A DNA stretch of 64,000 nt, taken from NCBI GenBank assembly GCA_003574685.1, contig QOCQ01000007.1:148154-212153 (forward strand). Reading direction: 5' to 3'. This stretch comes from Rhodospirillaceae bacterium SYSU D60007 (GTDB lineage: Bacteria > Pseudomonadota > Alphaproteobacteria > Reyranellales > Reyranellaceae). A model generated the notes under the pieces. The model ran no database searches, was not told the origin of the DNA, and saw only the letters and a list, made by a program, of their open reading frames with translations. Positions 25,073 to 33,619 of this stretch are shown one piece after another. The position numbers were made by a program, and so were the translations under genes. Numbering within the stretch: position 1 is the stretch's first letter; every line of letters starts with the position of its first letter.

Positions 25073-26059
25073 CTACTCCTTCAGCTCGAAGAAGGTGATC
25101 TCCTCCGGCCTTCCCATATACCATGCCGTGGTCGGCGCGACCTGTCCCGGCGGCACGACCGCGGGTCCGGTCGGCTCGAGCAGCAGCCAGGTGCGGCCAT
25201 CATACGTCACCGCCGCCTCCCCTTCGCGCGGCACAAGGTCGACGGCCAAGGCCACGTGCTGCGGCAGCACGACGAACAGCAGCCTTTGCCGGGGCAGCAG
25301 GCTGCGCAGGATCGCCGCCAGGGCCACTGTCTTGCTGTCGCAATCGCCGCGGTTGAGACGGAACATGGCCGGTGGCGGGGCGAACTCAATGCCACCTGTC
25401 GTGCGCGGATCGGTCAGGTCATCATAGGGGATCGCCTGGACGAAGCCCAGCGCCCGCGCAATGTGCTGCCGCGCACTTTCTCCCGCCAACTGTGCCGCCA
25501 GCGCCGCGGCGACGGGCCGCAGCGGCGCCACGTAACGCTGCGTGGCTGTCACGTAGTTCATGTGGATGGCGGGCCCGACCGCTCGGCGCGCATGCTTGTG
25601 CAGCCATTCCTGGCGCGCGTTCTCGATGATCCTGTCCATGCGGCCATAGAAGGCCTCGCCCCGTGCCGGGTTGGCGGCCAGGACCGTGAAAGAGGTGCCC
25701 TCGGCCGTCCGCCGCACCTGCAGGCGCACGCCCGCCCGCTCGGCGTCACGCCCCAGTGCCTGCTCGACATGGGCGTAGAGCTGCGGCATCGAGTAGTCGC
25801 GGAACAGATCCATCGCCGCCTCGATGTCGGCCGTCGGCAGCGAAAACGCCAACTGCCGCGCCTCGCCCCCGGCATCCTTCCAGCCATAGGCAAAGCGCGT
25901 ATCGCTCCCGCTCGCCTGCTGCCGGAAGGCCGTCTGCTGCGCCGAGGCCGACGCGACAACAGCGAGCGACGCAATGCAGACTGCGAGCAGCGCGCCAATG
26001 AGGCGCACGCTCTCGCACAGGCAGATCGATATGAGGTGGCGGCGGACTCGCATAAACAT
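25073..26059 (-). CDS. Exported transglutaminase-like protein (copy 1)
   Basis: About 328 residues from ATG 26059; an in-frame GTG at 26146 would add 29 residues. An N-terminal hydrophobic segment ending in ASASAQ is a signal peptide. The C-terminal half has a transglutaminase/cysteine-protease core: LNRGDCDSKTVAL with the candidate nucleophile cysteine, LPQHVALAVDL with the histidine, and LLEPTGPAVVP with the acid. The protein matches the gene at 28350 along most of its length. It lies between the kinase and the cyclase/FHA gene in one transcription unit. Its substrate is unknown; peptide hydrolysis or amide transfer outside the cytoplasm is plausible. Confidence 0.8.
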   Translation of the reverse strand: MFMRVRRHLISICLCESVRLIGALLAVCIASLAVVASASAQQTAFRQQASGSDTRFAYGWKDAGGEARQLAFSLPTADIEAAMDLFRDYSMPQLYAHVEQALGRDAERAGVRLQVRRTAEGTSFTVLAANPARGEAFYGRMDRIIENARQEWLHKHARRAVGPAIHMNYVTATQRYVAPLRPVAAALAAQLAGESARQHIARALGFVQAIPYDDLTDPRTTGGIEFAPPPAMFRLNRGDCDSKTVALAAILRSLLPRQRLLFVVLPQHVALAVDLVPREGEAAVTYDGRTWLLLEPTGPAVVPPGQVAPTTAWYMGRPEEITFFELKE

Positions 26060-26186
26060 CAGGGCCCGGCCCCTACCATCATTACACGTCAGGGTGAAGG
26101 CCAGCCACAGGATGGACGATAGCGAACTCTGCCGGTAACGGGGCACGCATCGCCGGCATCGAGAATGCGGACCAAACTGCCGGCTG

Positions 26187-28217
26187 CTATTGTTTCTTGA
26201 GATTGAGGCGGCAGTGCGGAGCGAAGATGTCGCGGCGTCCGCCGATCGTGCGGGCGCTGCCTTCGATCGCCAGTGTATCGCCCGCAGGCCGGCCCCGCAG
26301 CGAGGCCATCCACTCGCGTCCGATCTCGCCGATCCACGCCAGATCGGCCACTGCAGACGTCTCGCTCAGCCGCATCTTGACCTGCATGCCCTGCACGGTG
26401 GTGCTGCCCTGACCACCGGCGATGCGCAGGTTCACATTGCCCTTGGGACCGCCCGGATGGCAGTCGACGGTACCGACCCACAGGCCTTCGACTCCGGGAG
26501 GTCGGCGCGCGGCCTCCTCCTGCTGACGCCGGGCCGCTTCCTCCTGCTGGCGGCGGCGCGCTTCTTCGGCGGCCTGGCGGCGGGCTGTCTCATCCTGCTG
26601 GCGGCGGGCCGCCTCTTCCTGCTGGCGGCGGGCCGCTTCCTCCTGGCGGCGCCGTGCTTCCTCACTGCCTGAGCGCCGGCCCTCCTCTTCCTGACGGCGC
26701 CGGGCTTCCAGCTCGGCCTGGCGGCGCGCTTCTTCTTCCTGCTGGCGACGCCGCGCCTCCTCGGCGGCCTGACGGCGAGCCTCCTCCTGACGGCGGGCCT
26801 CTTCCTGCCGCCGGCTCTGGGCCTCGGCTTCAAGCTGCGCCTGGCGTCGCCCTTCCTCTTCGGCGGCGCGGCGGCGCGCTTCCTCCTCGGCCTGCAGGCG
26901 GGCCTGCTCGGCGCGCTGACGTTCCTCCTCGGCCCGGCGCTGCTCTTCCAGCTCGCGCTGGCGGGCGGCTTCCGCTTCGGCCTGGCGGCGCGCTTCCTCG
27001 GCTTGCCGCCGCTCCTCCTCCAGCCTTGCCTGGCGGAGCGCCTCCTCCTCGGCGCGCTTGCGTGCTTCCTCCGCCTTGCGCCGTTCCTCTTCCAGCCGCG
27101 CCTGGCGCAGATCCTCGATGTAGACGTAGCTGCCCACCGCGCCGCCGCCCAGCAGCAGCACCAGCGCGGCTGCCATCAGCCACGGACGTGCGCGGGCACG
27201 CTGCGGCGCGCCGGGTGCCGCGCCGCGGCGCGACACGCGCGTCGCCTTCGCCTCGTCGGGCGGCACGGCCGCGGGCTGCGGTCCGGGCGTGAATGTAGGC
27301 CGGCTGCCGGCGAAGTACTGGCGCCAGCCGGCGATGGTCTGGGGGCGGTCCTGCGCCTTCAGCGCCAGCCCGGCGTCGATGCCCGCCAGCAGCTTCGGCG
27401 AATAACTGCCGGCTGCTGCCTTTGCGGCAGGTACCAGCTTGTCCTCCAGCAGCCGCTCCAGCGCCGTCGGTGGCTGGCTGCCGGTCACGCACTGGTAGAG
27501 CGTCGCCGCCAGCGCGTAGATGTCGGTGTATGGTCCCTGCGTTGCCGAGGTGAATTGCTCGGCGGCGGCGTAGCCTGGCGTATAGACGGCCGTCAGCGCC
27601 GTCGTGCGGCCGGCAATGGCGGCGCGCGCGGCGCCGAAATCCAGCAGCGTGGGGTGGCCGTCGGCATCAAGCATGATGTTCGAGGGCTTGATATCCCGAT
27701 GCAGCACGCTGGTGGCGTGCACGCGCTCCAGCCCGTCGAGCAGCGGATGCAGCAGCGTTTCGACCGCGGCCTGGTTTAGCCGGCCTTCGCGGCGCAGGCG
27801 GGTTTCCAGTGTCTCGCCGCGCAACAGCTCCATTACCATATAGGCGGTGCCGTTGGCCTCGAGGAAATCGTAGACGCGTACAACCGCCGGCACGTTCTCG
27901 AAGCGCGCCAGTGTCTGCGCCTCGGCAAGGAAGCGGTCGCGCCCCCAGCGGAAATCGTCGGCCAGCCGCGTGGAGCGCGGCAGCACCTGCGTGCCGCCAT
28001 GGCGCACCGCCAGCGCCGCCGGCAGATACTCCTTGATCGCCACTGTCCGGTCGAGCTGCTGGTCGTGCGCGCGGTAAGTGATGCCGAACGCACCCTGCCC
28101 CAGCGTTTCCAGCAACTGGTAGCGCGCCAGGCCATAGCCTGACGGCAGCGATACGAGGTCCTCGCCGTCAGCGATCTCGCCGGAGCGCGGCGGCATCCGG
28201 GTATTGGTCTCTTCCAA
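26187..28217 (-). CDS. Transmembrane Ser/Thr protein kinase with long E/R/Q-rich coiled coil
   Basis: A 676-residue protein. Kinase residues are complete: GQGAFGITY (41-48), K62 in AIKEYLP, D175 in HRDIKPSN, D193 in DFGAAR, and TPGYAAAEQ. A single transmembrane helix lies at about 345-366. Residues about 370-585 are an extreme E/A/R/Q repeat (EEARRQ-type units), probably a long periplasmic coiled coil or single helix. The last 85 residues are a small globular domain with VEGLWVGTVDCHPGG. The start is TTG 28217, five bases after GGAGG. It probably senses something outside and signals to the FHA/cyclase protein encoded downstream. Confidence 0.93.
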   Translation of the reverse strand: MEETNTRMPPRSGEIADGEDLVSLPSGYGLARYQLLETLGQGAFGITYRAHDQQLDRTVAIKEYLPAALAVRHGGTQVLPRSTRLADDFRWGRDRFLAEAQTLARFENVPAVVRVYDFLEANGTAYMVMELLRGETLETRLRREGRLNQAAVETLLHPLLDGLERVHATSVLHRDIKPSNIMLDADGHPTLLDFGAARAAIAGRTTALTAVYTPGYAAAEQFTSATQGPYTDIYALAATLYQCVTGSQPPTALERLLEDKLVPAAKAAAGSYSPKLLAGIDAGLALKAQDRPQTIAGWRQYFAGSRPTFTPGPQPAAVPPDEAKATRVSRRGAAPGAPQRARARPWLMAAALVLLLGGGAVGSYVYIEDLRQARLEEERRKAEEARKRAEEEALRQARLEEERRQAEEARRQAEAEAARQRELEEQRRAEEERQRAEQARLQAEEEARRRAAEEEGRRQAQLEAEAQSRRQEEARRQEEARRQAAEEARRRQQEEEARRQAELEARRRQEEEGRRSGSEEARRRQEEAARRQQEEAARRQQDETARRQAAEEARRRQQEEAARRQQEEAARRPPGVEGLWVGTVDCHPGGPKGNVNLRIAGGQGSTTVQGMQVKMRLSETSAVADLAWIGEIGREWMASLRGRPAGDTLAIEGSARTIGGRRDIFAPHCRLNLKKQ

Positions 28218-28349
28218 GAGCTCCTCCGCCGGCAGCGCCGGTCGAGAGCGACTGGCCCACTATGTCAAAATGAGCGTAGACTCACAAGTACGATTTGCAG
28301 TCACCTTGATAAACAGCGTTACCGGACAAATCATCCCTGCCGGCGGGCG

Positions 28350-29309
28350 TCAGGCGGCGAGGGGCCAGACGGAAAAGGTCTGGGCGTCGAGGAAGCGGGC
28401 CGTTTCGGGAGCGACCTGGCCTACGGGCGCCATGGCGGGACCGGCTGGCTCCAGGGCGATGAAGACGCGGCCTTGCTCGCGTACCCAGGCGTCGCCTTCA
28501 CGCCAAGGCACGTCGACCGCGAGGATTGCATGGCCCGGCATGGTGGCCATGGCGCTCAGCCGGCCCGGTGTGATGGCGCGCAGCACGCAGGCCAGCGCCA
28601 CCGCCTTGCTGTCGCAGTCGCCGCGGTTCAAATCCAGCAGCGTGGGCGGCGGCGCAAAGTCATAGCCGCCGCTGCGTACCCGGTCCGTCAACTCGTCGTA
28701 AGGAATGGCCTGGAAGAACGACAGCGCCAGGCCGATGCGGGCGCGTTCGTCGGCACCCCCGGCGATGCCCAGCAGTGCCTGGGACAGCGGCCACATGGCG
28801 CGCATGTAGCGGCGGGCGGCACCGACATAGTCCACCCAGATGGTGCTGCGATCGATGCGGCGCAGATAGTGCTGCGCATATCGCGCCTGGGCCTGCTGCA
28901 GGGCGCGGTCGATCTGCGGGGCCGCTTCCTTGAGCAACGGTGGCGGCCCCAACAGGCGATAGCCGATGCCGAAGCTGCTGACGCCCGCCGCCTTGCGCTC
29001 GATCTCGATCTTCACCTCGCTCCATTTCGACGCGGCCTGGCGGAGGGCGGTCTCAATATAGTCGCGCATGGATTCCAGCGAGAACTCGCGGAACAGTTTC
29101 GTCGCCGCCTCGATCTCGCCCGTGTCCAGTGCAAAGCTGATGTCGCGCTCGCGCCGCTCGTGATCAAACCAGCGCACCCGGAACTGCGTGTGCCCCGGCC
29201 CCCGTCGGCGCTCAAAGGACAATTGCCGCGCCGCCACCGCGCGCGGCGCCAGTGCCAGCGCCAGGCTGGCGGTGGCGCCCATCAGCAAGCCGCGGCGGGG
29301 AATGTCCAT
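28350..29309 (-). CDS. Exported transglutaminase-like protein (copy 2), Tat signal
   Basis: A 319-residue paralogue of the gene at 25073. It opens with PRRGLLMGATASLALALAPRAVAA, a twin-arginine signal, so it is probably folded before export. The core has LNRGDCDSKAVAL (cysteine), MPGHAILAVDV (histidine) and ALEPAGPAMAPVGQ (acid), the same order as in copy 1. The middle also matches: ALGFVQAIPYDDLTD in copy 1, ALSFFQAIPYDELTD here. It lies five bases after the crotonase gene and 132 bases before the kinase start, all on the minus strand. Substrate unknown. Confidence 0.82.
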   Translation of the reverse strand: MDIPRRGLLMGATASLALALAPRAVAARQLSFERRRGPGHTQFRVRWFDHERRERDISFALDTGEIEAATKLFREFSLESMRDYIETALRQAASKWSEVKIEIERKAAGVSSFGIGYRLLGPPPLLKEAAPQIDRALQQAQARYAQHYLRRIDRSTIWVDYVGAARRYMRAMWPLSQALLGIAGGADERARIGLALSFFQAIPYDELTDRVRSGGYDFAPPPTLLDLNRGDCDSKAVALACVLRAITPGRLSAMATMPGHAILAVDVPWREGDAWVREQGRVFIALEPAGPAMAPVGQVAPETARFLDAQTFSVWPLAA

Positions 29310-29313
29310 CGCC

Positions 29314-30084
29314 TCAGCGCCCCCTGAAGACCGGCTTGCGCTTCTCGGTGACGGCGGCGATTCCTTCGACGAGGTCCTCGGAGAGGGCGCAGGTGCGAAT
29401 GCGCTGGCGCATCGCCGCCTCGTCGAAGGCGCTGCGGCTGATGTCGTTGATCGAGGCTTTCATGCCAGTGACGGATAGCGGCGCCAGCCCACCCAGCGTC
29501 GTGGCAAGACCATCGATCCTTGCGGCCAAGGCCGTGCGCTCGACCAGCCAGTCGATGTAGCCGATGCGCAGCAGCTCGGCATCGTCGAACTCCTCGGCCA
29601 GCAGCAGAAAGCGCTTGGCCACGCCCGGCCCCAGGCGCTCGGTGAAGCGCCGCAGGCCGCCGGGATAGTAGTGCAGGCCCAGCCGTCCGGCCGGCAGGAA
29701 CGCCCGCATGCCGCGCACGCCGACCCTGAAATCGCAGGCCAGCGCGAGGTCGGTGCCGCCGCCATAAACGCTGCCGTTCAGCGCGCCGATGGTCGGTATG
29801 CGGCACGCCTCGACACGATCGCACAGGGCCTCGAAGCTGTAGCGCCGCCCCTCCGCGGACGCTGCGCCCGGCTTCAGCGATCCGAGATCGAAGCCGGCGC
29901 AGAAGGTCTTCTCGCCGGCTCCGGTCAGGACCAGCACGCGCACGTCCGTTGCGGCTTCGATGGTGTCCAGATGCGCCACCAGCGCACGGATATCGGCCGG
30001 CGCCAGGCGGTTGTGGACGGCCGGATTGTTCAGCGTGATCGTGGCCCGGGGGCCGTCAATGGTCAGCAGAATATGCTCGCTCAT
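29314..30084 (-). CDS. Enoyl-CoA hydratase/isomerase (crotonase) family protein
   Basis: A 256-residue crotonase-fold protein with TITLNNPAVHNRL, the oxyanion segment CAGFDLGSL, and GGGTDLALACDFRVG. In classical hydratases the last motif reads GGG-x-E, and a second glutamate follows in a PE-x-x-x-G segment; here the first is replaced (GGGTD) and the second region reads PAGRLGLHYYPGG. It may therefore not be a hydratase; hydrolase or isomerase activity is possible. It is five bases upstream of the Tat-exported transglutaminase-like gene. The start is ATG 30084. Confidence 0.88.
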   Translation of the reverse strand: MSEHILLTIDGPRATITLNNPAVHNRLAPADIRALVAHLDTIEAATDVRVLVLTGAGEKTFCAGFDLGSLKPGAASAEGRRYSFEALCDRVEACRIPTIGALNGSVYGGGTDLALACDFRVGVRGMRAFLPAGRLGLHYYPGGLRRFTERLGPGVAKRFLLLAEEFDDAELLRIGYIDWLVERTALAARIDGLATTLGGLAPLSVTGMKASINDISRSAFDEAAMRQRIRTCALSEDLVEGIAAVTEKRKPVFRGR

Positions 30085-30257
30085 GGCGGCATGTTATCGC
30101 GCGATGGATGCGGCGTCATGTTTACGCCACGGACGGGCCTTCCCTCAGCGCCATTTGGTCCACGTCGGCGCAATCGTCCGGCAGCCGCGGCTCTGGAGAA
30201 GCGCGCGCCCGGCGTCTATGGTCAGGCCAGAATCGCCATCCAGCGCCGGGACATGCC

Positions 30258-32048
30258 ATGACCTACATCGCTCCGCTCGCCGATATCCGCTTTGCGCTGC
30301 GCGAGGTCGCGGGCCAGTCGGACGTTGCCGCGCTGCCGGGCTACGAGAACGCCACCGAGGACATGATCGATGCCGTGCTGGACGAAGCCGGCAAGCTGTC
30401 GGCCAACGTGCTGGCGCCGCTCAACCGGGTGGGTGACCAGCAGGGCGCAAAGCTGGAAAACGGCGTCGTGCGCTCGCCGGAAGGCTTTGTGGATGCCTAC
30501 CGGCAATTCATCGACGGTGGCTGGAACTCGCTGCCCTTCGATCCTGACTATGGCGGGCAAGGCATGCCCTGGCTGCTGGCCACGGCGGTGCAGGAGATGT
30601 GGCAGTCGGCCAACATGGGCTTCGGGCTGGTGCTGCTGCTGAACCAGGGTGCCATCGATGCCATCCAGCACCACGGCACAGCCGACCAGAAGGCAACCTA
30701 CCTGCCGAAGATGATCTCCGGCGCATGGACCGGAACGATGAACCTGACGGAGCCGCAGGCCGGCTCCGACCTGGCGCAGCTGCGGTGCCGTGCGGTGCCC
30801 AACGGCGATCACTACCTCGTCACCGGCCAGAAGATCTTCATCACCTACGGCGAGCACGACATGGCCGAGAACATCGTGCACCTGGTGCTGGCGCGCACGC
30901 CCGACGCGCCGCCCGGCGTGCGCGGCATTTCGCTGTTCATCGTGCCGAAGTTCCTGCCCAACCCGGATGGCAGCCCGGGAAAACGCAACGACGTGCGCTG
31001 CGTGTCGATCGAGCACAAGCTCGGCATCCATGCCAGCCCGACCTGCGTGATGTCCTTCGGCGATGACGGCGGCGCCGTGGGCTGGCGCATCGGCGAGGAA
31101 GGCCGCGGGCTTTCCTACATGTTCACCATGATGAACAACGCCCGCCTTGCCGTGGGCGTGCAGGGCCTGGCGATCGCCGAGCGCGCCTATCAGCAGGCGG
31201 CCGCCTATGCACGCGGCCGGGTGCAGTCCAAGGACGACACCAAGCCCGATCCAAAGCCGGTGACGATCATCCATCATGCCGACATCAGGCGCATGCTGAT
31301 GACCATGCGCAGCCAGATCGAGGCCATGCGCGGGCTGGGCTACTACACGGCCGCCGCCATCGACTGCGCGCTGCGGCATCCCGACGACGCGGCACGCCGG
31401 CAGGCGCAGGACCGCGCCGACCTGCTGATCCCGGTCGTGAAGGCCTGGTTTACCGATCTCGGCAACGAGATCGCGTCGCTGGGCGTGCAGGTGCATGGCG
31501 GCATGGGCTTCGTCGAGGAGACCGGCGCCGCCCAGCATCTGCGCGATGCGCGTATCCTGCCGATCTACGAAGGCACCAACGGCATCCAGGCCCGCGACCT
31601 GGTCGGCCGCAAGATCGGCAAGGACGGCGGCGAGACCATGCGCGGCCTGATCGCTGAAATGCACGCGCTGGCAACCGAGCTGGAGGTGGTGCCGGGCGAC
31701 GACATGGCGGTTCTGGCCGGTTCCGTCGAAACGGCAGCGCGCACGCTCGAAGAGGCCACGGCCTGGGTCGCCGAAGCCGGCCGGGCCGATATCGGCGCGG
31801 CGCTGGCCGGCTCGGCGCCCTTCCTGCGGCTGGCTGGCACCGCGCTGGCCGGCTGGCTGCTCGCCAAGGGTGCGCTGGTGGCGCATCGCCGGCTCGTCAG
31901 CCGCGAGGGCGATCCCGCCTTCAACGAGGCCAAGATCGTGACGGCGCGCTTCTACGGCGAGGTGATCCTGCCGCCAGCGCTGGCATTGCTGGGGCCGCTG
32001 AAGAGCGCCGGCCGCACCGTGTTCGCACTGGCGGAGGAGCAGTTCTGA
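30258..32048 (+). CDS. Acyl-CoA dehydrogenase (large, DmdC-like)
   Basis: A 596-residue flavoprotein. MNLTEPQAGSDL is the FAD/substrate motif, MMNNARLAVGVQGL the middle-domain motif, and GGMGFVEETGAAQHLRDARILPIYEGTNGIQ the C-terminal signature with the catalytic glutamate near YEGT. A further C-terminal domain of about 120 residues matches the large forms such as 3-methylmercaptopropionyl-CoA dehydrogenase (DmdC), but this length class also includes fatty acyl-CoA dehydrogenases. The start at ATG 30258 gives the family N-terminus MTYIAPLADIRFAL. It is divergent from the crotonase gene, with 173 bases between the starts. Confidence 0.93.
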   Translation: MTYIAPLADIRFALREVAGQSDVAALPGYENATEDMIDAVLDEAGKLSANVLAPLNRVGDQQGAKLENGVVRSPEGFVDAYRQFIDGGWNSLPFDPDYGGQGMPWLLATAVQEMWQSANMGFGLVLLLNQGAIDAIQHHGTADQKATYLPKMISGAWTGTMNLTEPQAGSDLAQLRCRAVPNGDHYLVTGQKIFITYGEHDMAENIVHLVLARTPDAPPGVRGISLFIVPKFLPNPDGSPGKRNDVRCVSIEHKLGIHASPTCVMSFGDDGGAVGWRIGEEGRGLSYMFTMMNNARLAVGVQGLAIAERAYQQAAAYARGRVQSKDDTKPDPKPVTIIHHADIRRMLMTMRSQIEAMRGLGYYTAAAIDCALRHPDDAARRQAQDRADLLIPVVKAWFTDLGNEIASLGVQVHGGMGFVEETGAAQHLRDARILPIYEGTNGIQARDLVGRKIGKDGGETMRGLIAEMHALATELEVVPGDDMAVLAGSVETAARTLEEATAWVAEAGRADIGAALAGSAPFLRLAGTALAGWLLAKGALVAHRRLVSREGDPAFNEAKIVTARFYGEVILPPALALLGPLKSAGRTVFALAEEQF

Positions 32049-32127
32049 CTGCCACCAAGACAAGCCATCCACGCCGTTGTGGTGAGTGAACGACCTTGCA
32101 AGCCCGGATTTCTGAAACTTGTTCTCT

Positions 32128-32258
32128 GCCGGGAGCGCGCCACTCCAGTGGCGCCGGCGGCGTGCCAACGCCGCCATCATCCAGTCTTGCGTACACGCCG
32201 CTGGTCGCCCTCCGCTTCGCTGCGGGCGATGCGCCATCGGAGTGGCGCGCTCCCGGCA
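32128..32258. repeat. Compound palindromic repeat, REP variant
   Basis: Outer arms TGCCGGGAGCGCGCCACTCCAGTGGCGC (32128-32155) and 32231-32258 are inverted copies with two mismatches. Each arm also folds on itself (GCGCCACT-CC-AGTGGCGC), and the interior holds another hairpin (GGCGGCGT...ACGCCGCC). The GGGAGCGC lead is shared with the REP pair at 33546-33616. It sits between the acyl-CoA dehydrogenase and P450 genes. Confidence 0.75.
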
Positions 32259-32295
32259 GGGTAGCTGTCCCCATACGGAAACCGGTGAGGTGACC

Positions 32296-33543
32296 ATGAC
32301 GGATCGGCTGCCCGCCACGATCGAGCTGCCTGAGGATGAGGCGCGGGCGTTTGCCGCGGCGTTCGACCTTGCCAAGCTGTCGCCCGAATTCCTCGATGAT
32401 CCGTTTCCGCGCTACCACGCGCTGCGCCGGTTTGCGCCGGTGAAACGCCTTCCCGACGGCAGCGTGTTTCTGAGCCGCTATGCCGACGTGCAGCTCTGCT
32501 ATCGCGATCTGCGCATGAGCTCGGACAAGAAGGCAGAGTTCGCGCCAAAGTTCGGCATCGGCACGCCGCTCTACCGGCATCATACCACCAGCCTGGTGTT
32601 CAACGATCCGCCGCTGCACACGCGGGTGCGCAAGCTGCTGGCGGCCGCCTTCACGCCGCGCGCGCTCAAGGCGTTGGAGCCGCGCATCGTCGCGATCGTC
32701 GATCACCTGCTTGACCAGGCGGCAGCGGCCGGGCGCATGGACGTGATCGAGGATTTCGGCTTCGCCCTGCCGGTCGAGGTGATCTGCGACATGCTGGGCG
32801 TGCCGCGGGCCGAGCGCGGCCCGTTCCGGCGCTATTCGCTGGCCATCCTCGGCGCGCTGGAGCCCGTGGTGCCGCCGAAGAAGCAGCAGGCCGGCAACGA
32901 TGCGGTGGCCGAATTCTCGGCCTATCTCGACGAGCTGATCGCCGAGCGCCGCAAGCGGCCGGCCGACGACAATGACGTGCTGGGCACGCTGATCCATGGC
33001 GAGATCGATGGCGAACGCCTGACGCACGAGGAGCTGGTGCAGAACTGCATCTTCCTGCTCAACGCCGGCCACGAGACCACCACCAACCTGATCGGCAACA
33101 CGCTGGATGCGCTCCTGCGCTTCCCCGACCAGCTCGCACGGCTGAAGGCGGATCCGTCGCTGATCCGCGGCTGCGTCGAGGAAGGGCTGCGCTTCGAGAG
33201 CTCCAACCAGCTTGGCAACCGGCGCCTTACCGCGGATATGGAGATCGGCGGCGAACAGCTCGCGGCAGGCACCTACATCCATATCGGCATCGGCGCAGCC
33301 AACCGCGATCCCGCCGAATTTGCGGAACCGGACCGCTTCGACATCAGCCGCACGCCCAACCGGCATCTGGCGTTCGGCACCGGCGTGCATGCCTGCCTCG
33401 GCGCGACGCTGGCGCGCATGGAGGGAACCATCGCGCTTGACCGCTTCATCCGGCGCTTTCCGGCCTACCGGCGCGATGGCGATTTCGTGCGCGGCGGCCG
33501 CGCCCGCTTCCGCGGCTTCGCGAAGTACCCCGTGGCGTGGTAG
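32296..33543 (+). CDS. Cytochrome P450
   Basis: A 415-residue soluble P450. The I-helix has AGHETT (about residues 257-262), the K-helix ExxR is E296-R299, and the heme loop is FGTGVHACLGATLAR with the axial cysteine C367. Length and the HTRVRKLLAAAFTPR substrate-side sequence match bacterial class I P450s, which need a ferredoxin and reductase; none is visible here. It oxidises an unknown hydrophobic substrate. The start is ATG 32296 with GAGGTGACC ahead. The next gene converges with it across a REP pair. Confidence 0.95.
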   Translation: MTDRLPATIELPEDEARAFAAAFDLAKLSPEFLDDPFPRYHALRRFAPVKRLPDGSVFLSRYADVQLCYRDLRMSSDKKAEFAPKFGIGTPLYRHHTTSLVFNDPPLHTRVRKLLAAAFTPRALKALEPRIVAIVDHLLDQAAAAGRMDVIEDFGFALPVEVICDMLGVPRAERGPFRRYSLAILGALEPVVPPKKQQAGNDAVAEFSAYLDELIAERRKRPADDNDVLGTLIHGEIDGERLTHEELVQNCIFLLNAGHETTTNLIGNTLDALLRFPDQLARLKADPSLIRGCVEEGLRFESSNQLGNRRLTADMEIGGEQLAAGTYIHIGIGAANRDPAEFAEPDRFDISRTPNRHLAFGTGVHACLGATLARMEGTIALDRFIRRFPAYRRDGDFVRGGRARFRGFAKYPVAW

Positions 33544-33545
33544 CC

Positions 33546-33616
33546 GGGAGCGCCGGCTTCCAGCCGGCTCTGTACGCAACGCCGCGGCAAAGAGCCGGCT
33601 GGAAGCCGGCGCTCCC
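33546..33616. repeat. REP inverted pair filling the P450/gor interval
   Basis: Arms 33546-33571 and 33591-33616 are perfect 26-base inverted copies (GGGAGCGCCGGCTTCCAGCCGGCTCT) with a 19-base loop. The pair begins two bases after the P450 stop and ends three bases before the reductase stop, so it fills the convergent interval. It could serve as a bidirectional terminator. Confidence 0.9.
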
Positions 33617-33619
33617 AAA

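Noticed and set aside
26490..27110. Possible tandem DNA repeat or CRISPR-like array
   Set aside because: The periodicity is in coding triplets of the kinase coiled coil; there are no unique spacers and the frame is open throughout.
8489..32048. DMSP demethylation pathway (DmdB/DmdC/DmdD) from the CoA ligase, dehydrogenase and crotonase
   Set aside because: The genes are 20 kb apart, not an operon, and generic fatty-acid enzymes of these families look the same; no dmdA is present.
30222..32375. A 717-residue minus-strand frame over the acyl-CoA dehydrogenase
   Set aside because: Antisense to a fully recognisable dehydrogenase; composition is that of a shadow.
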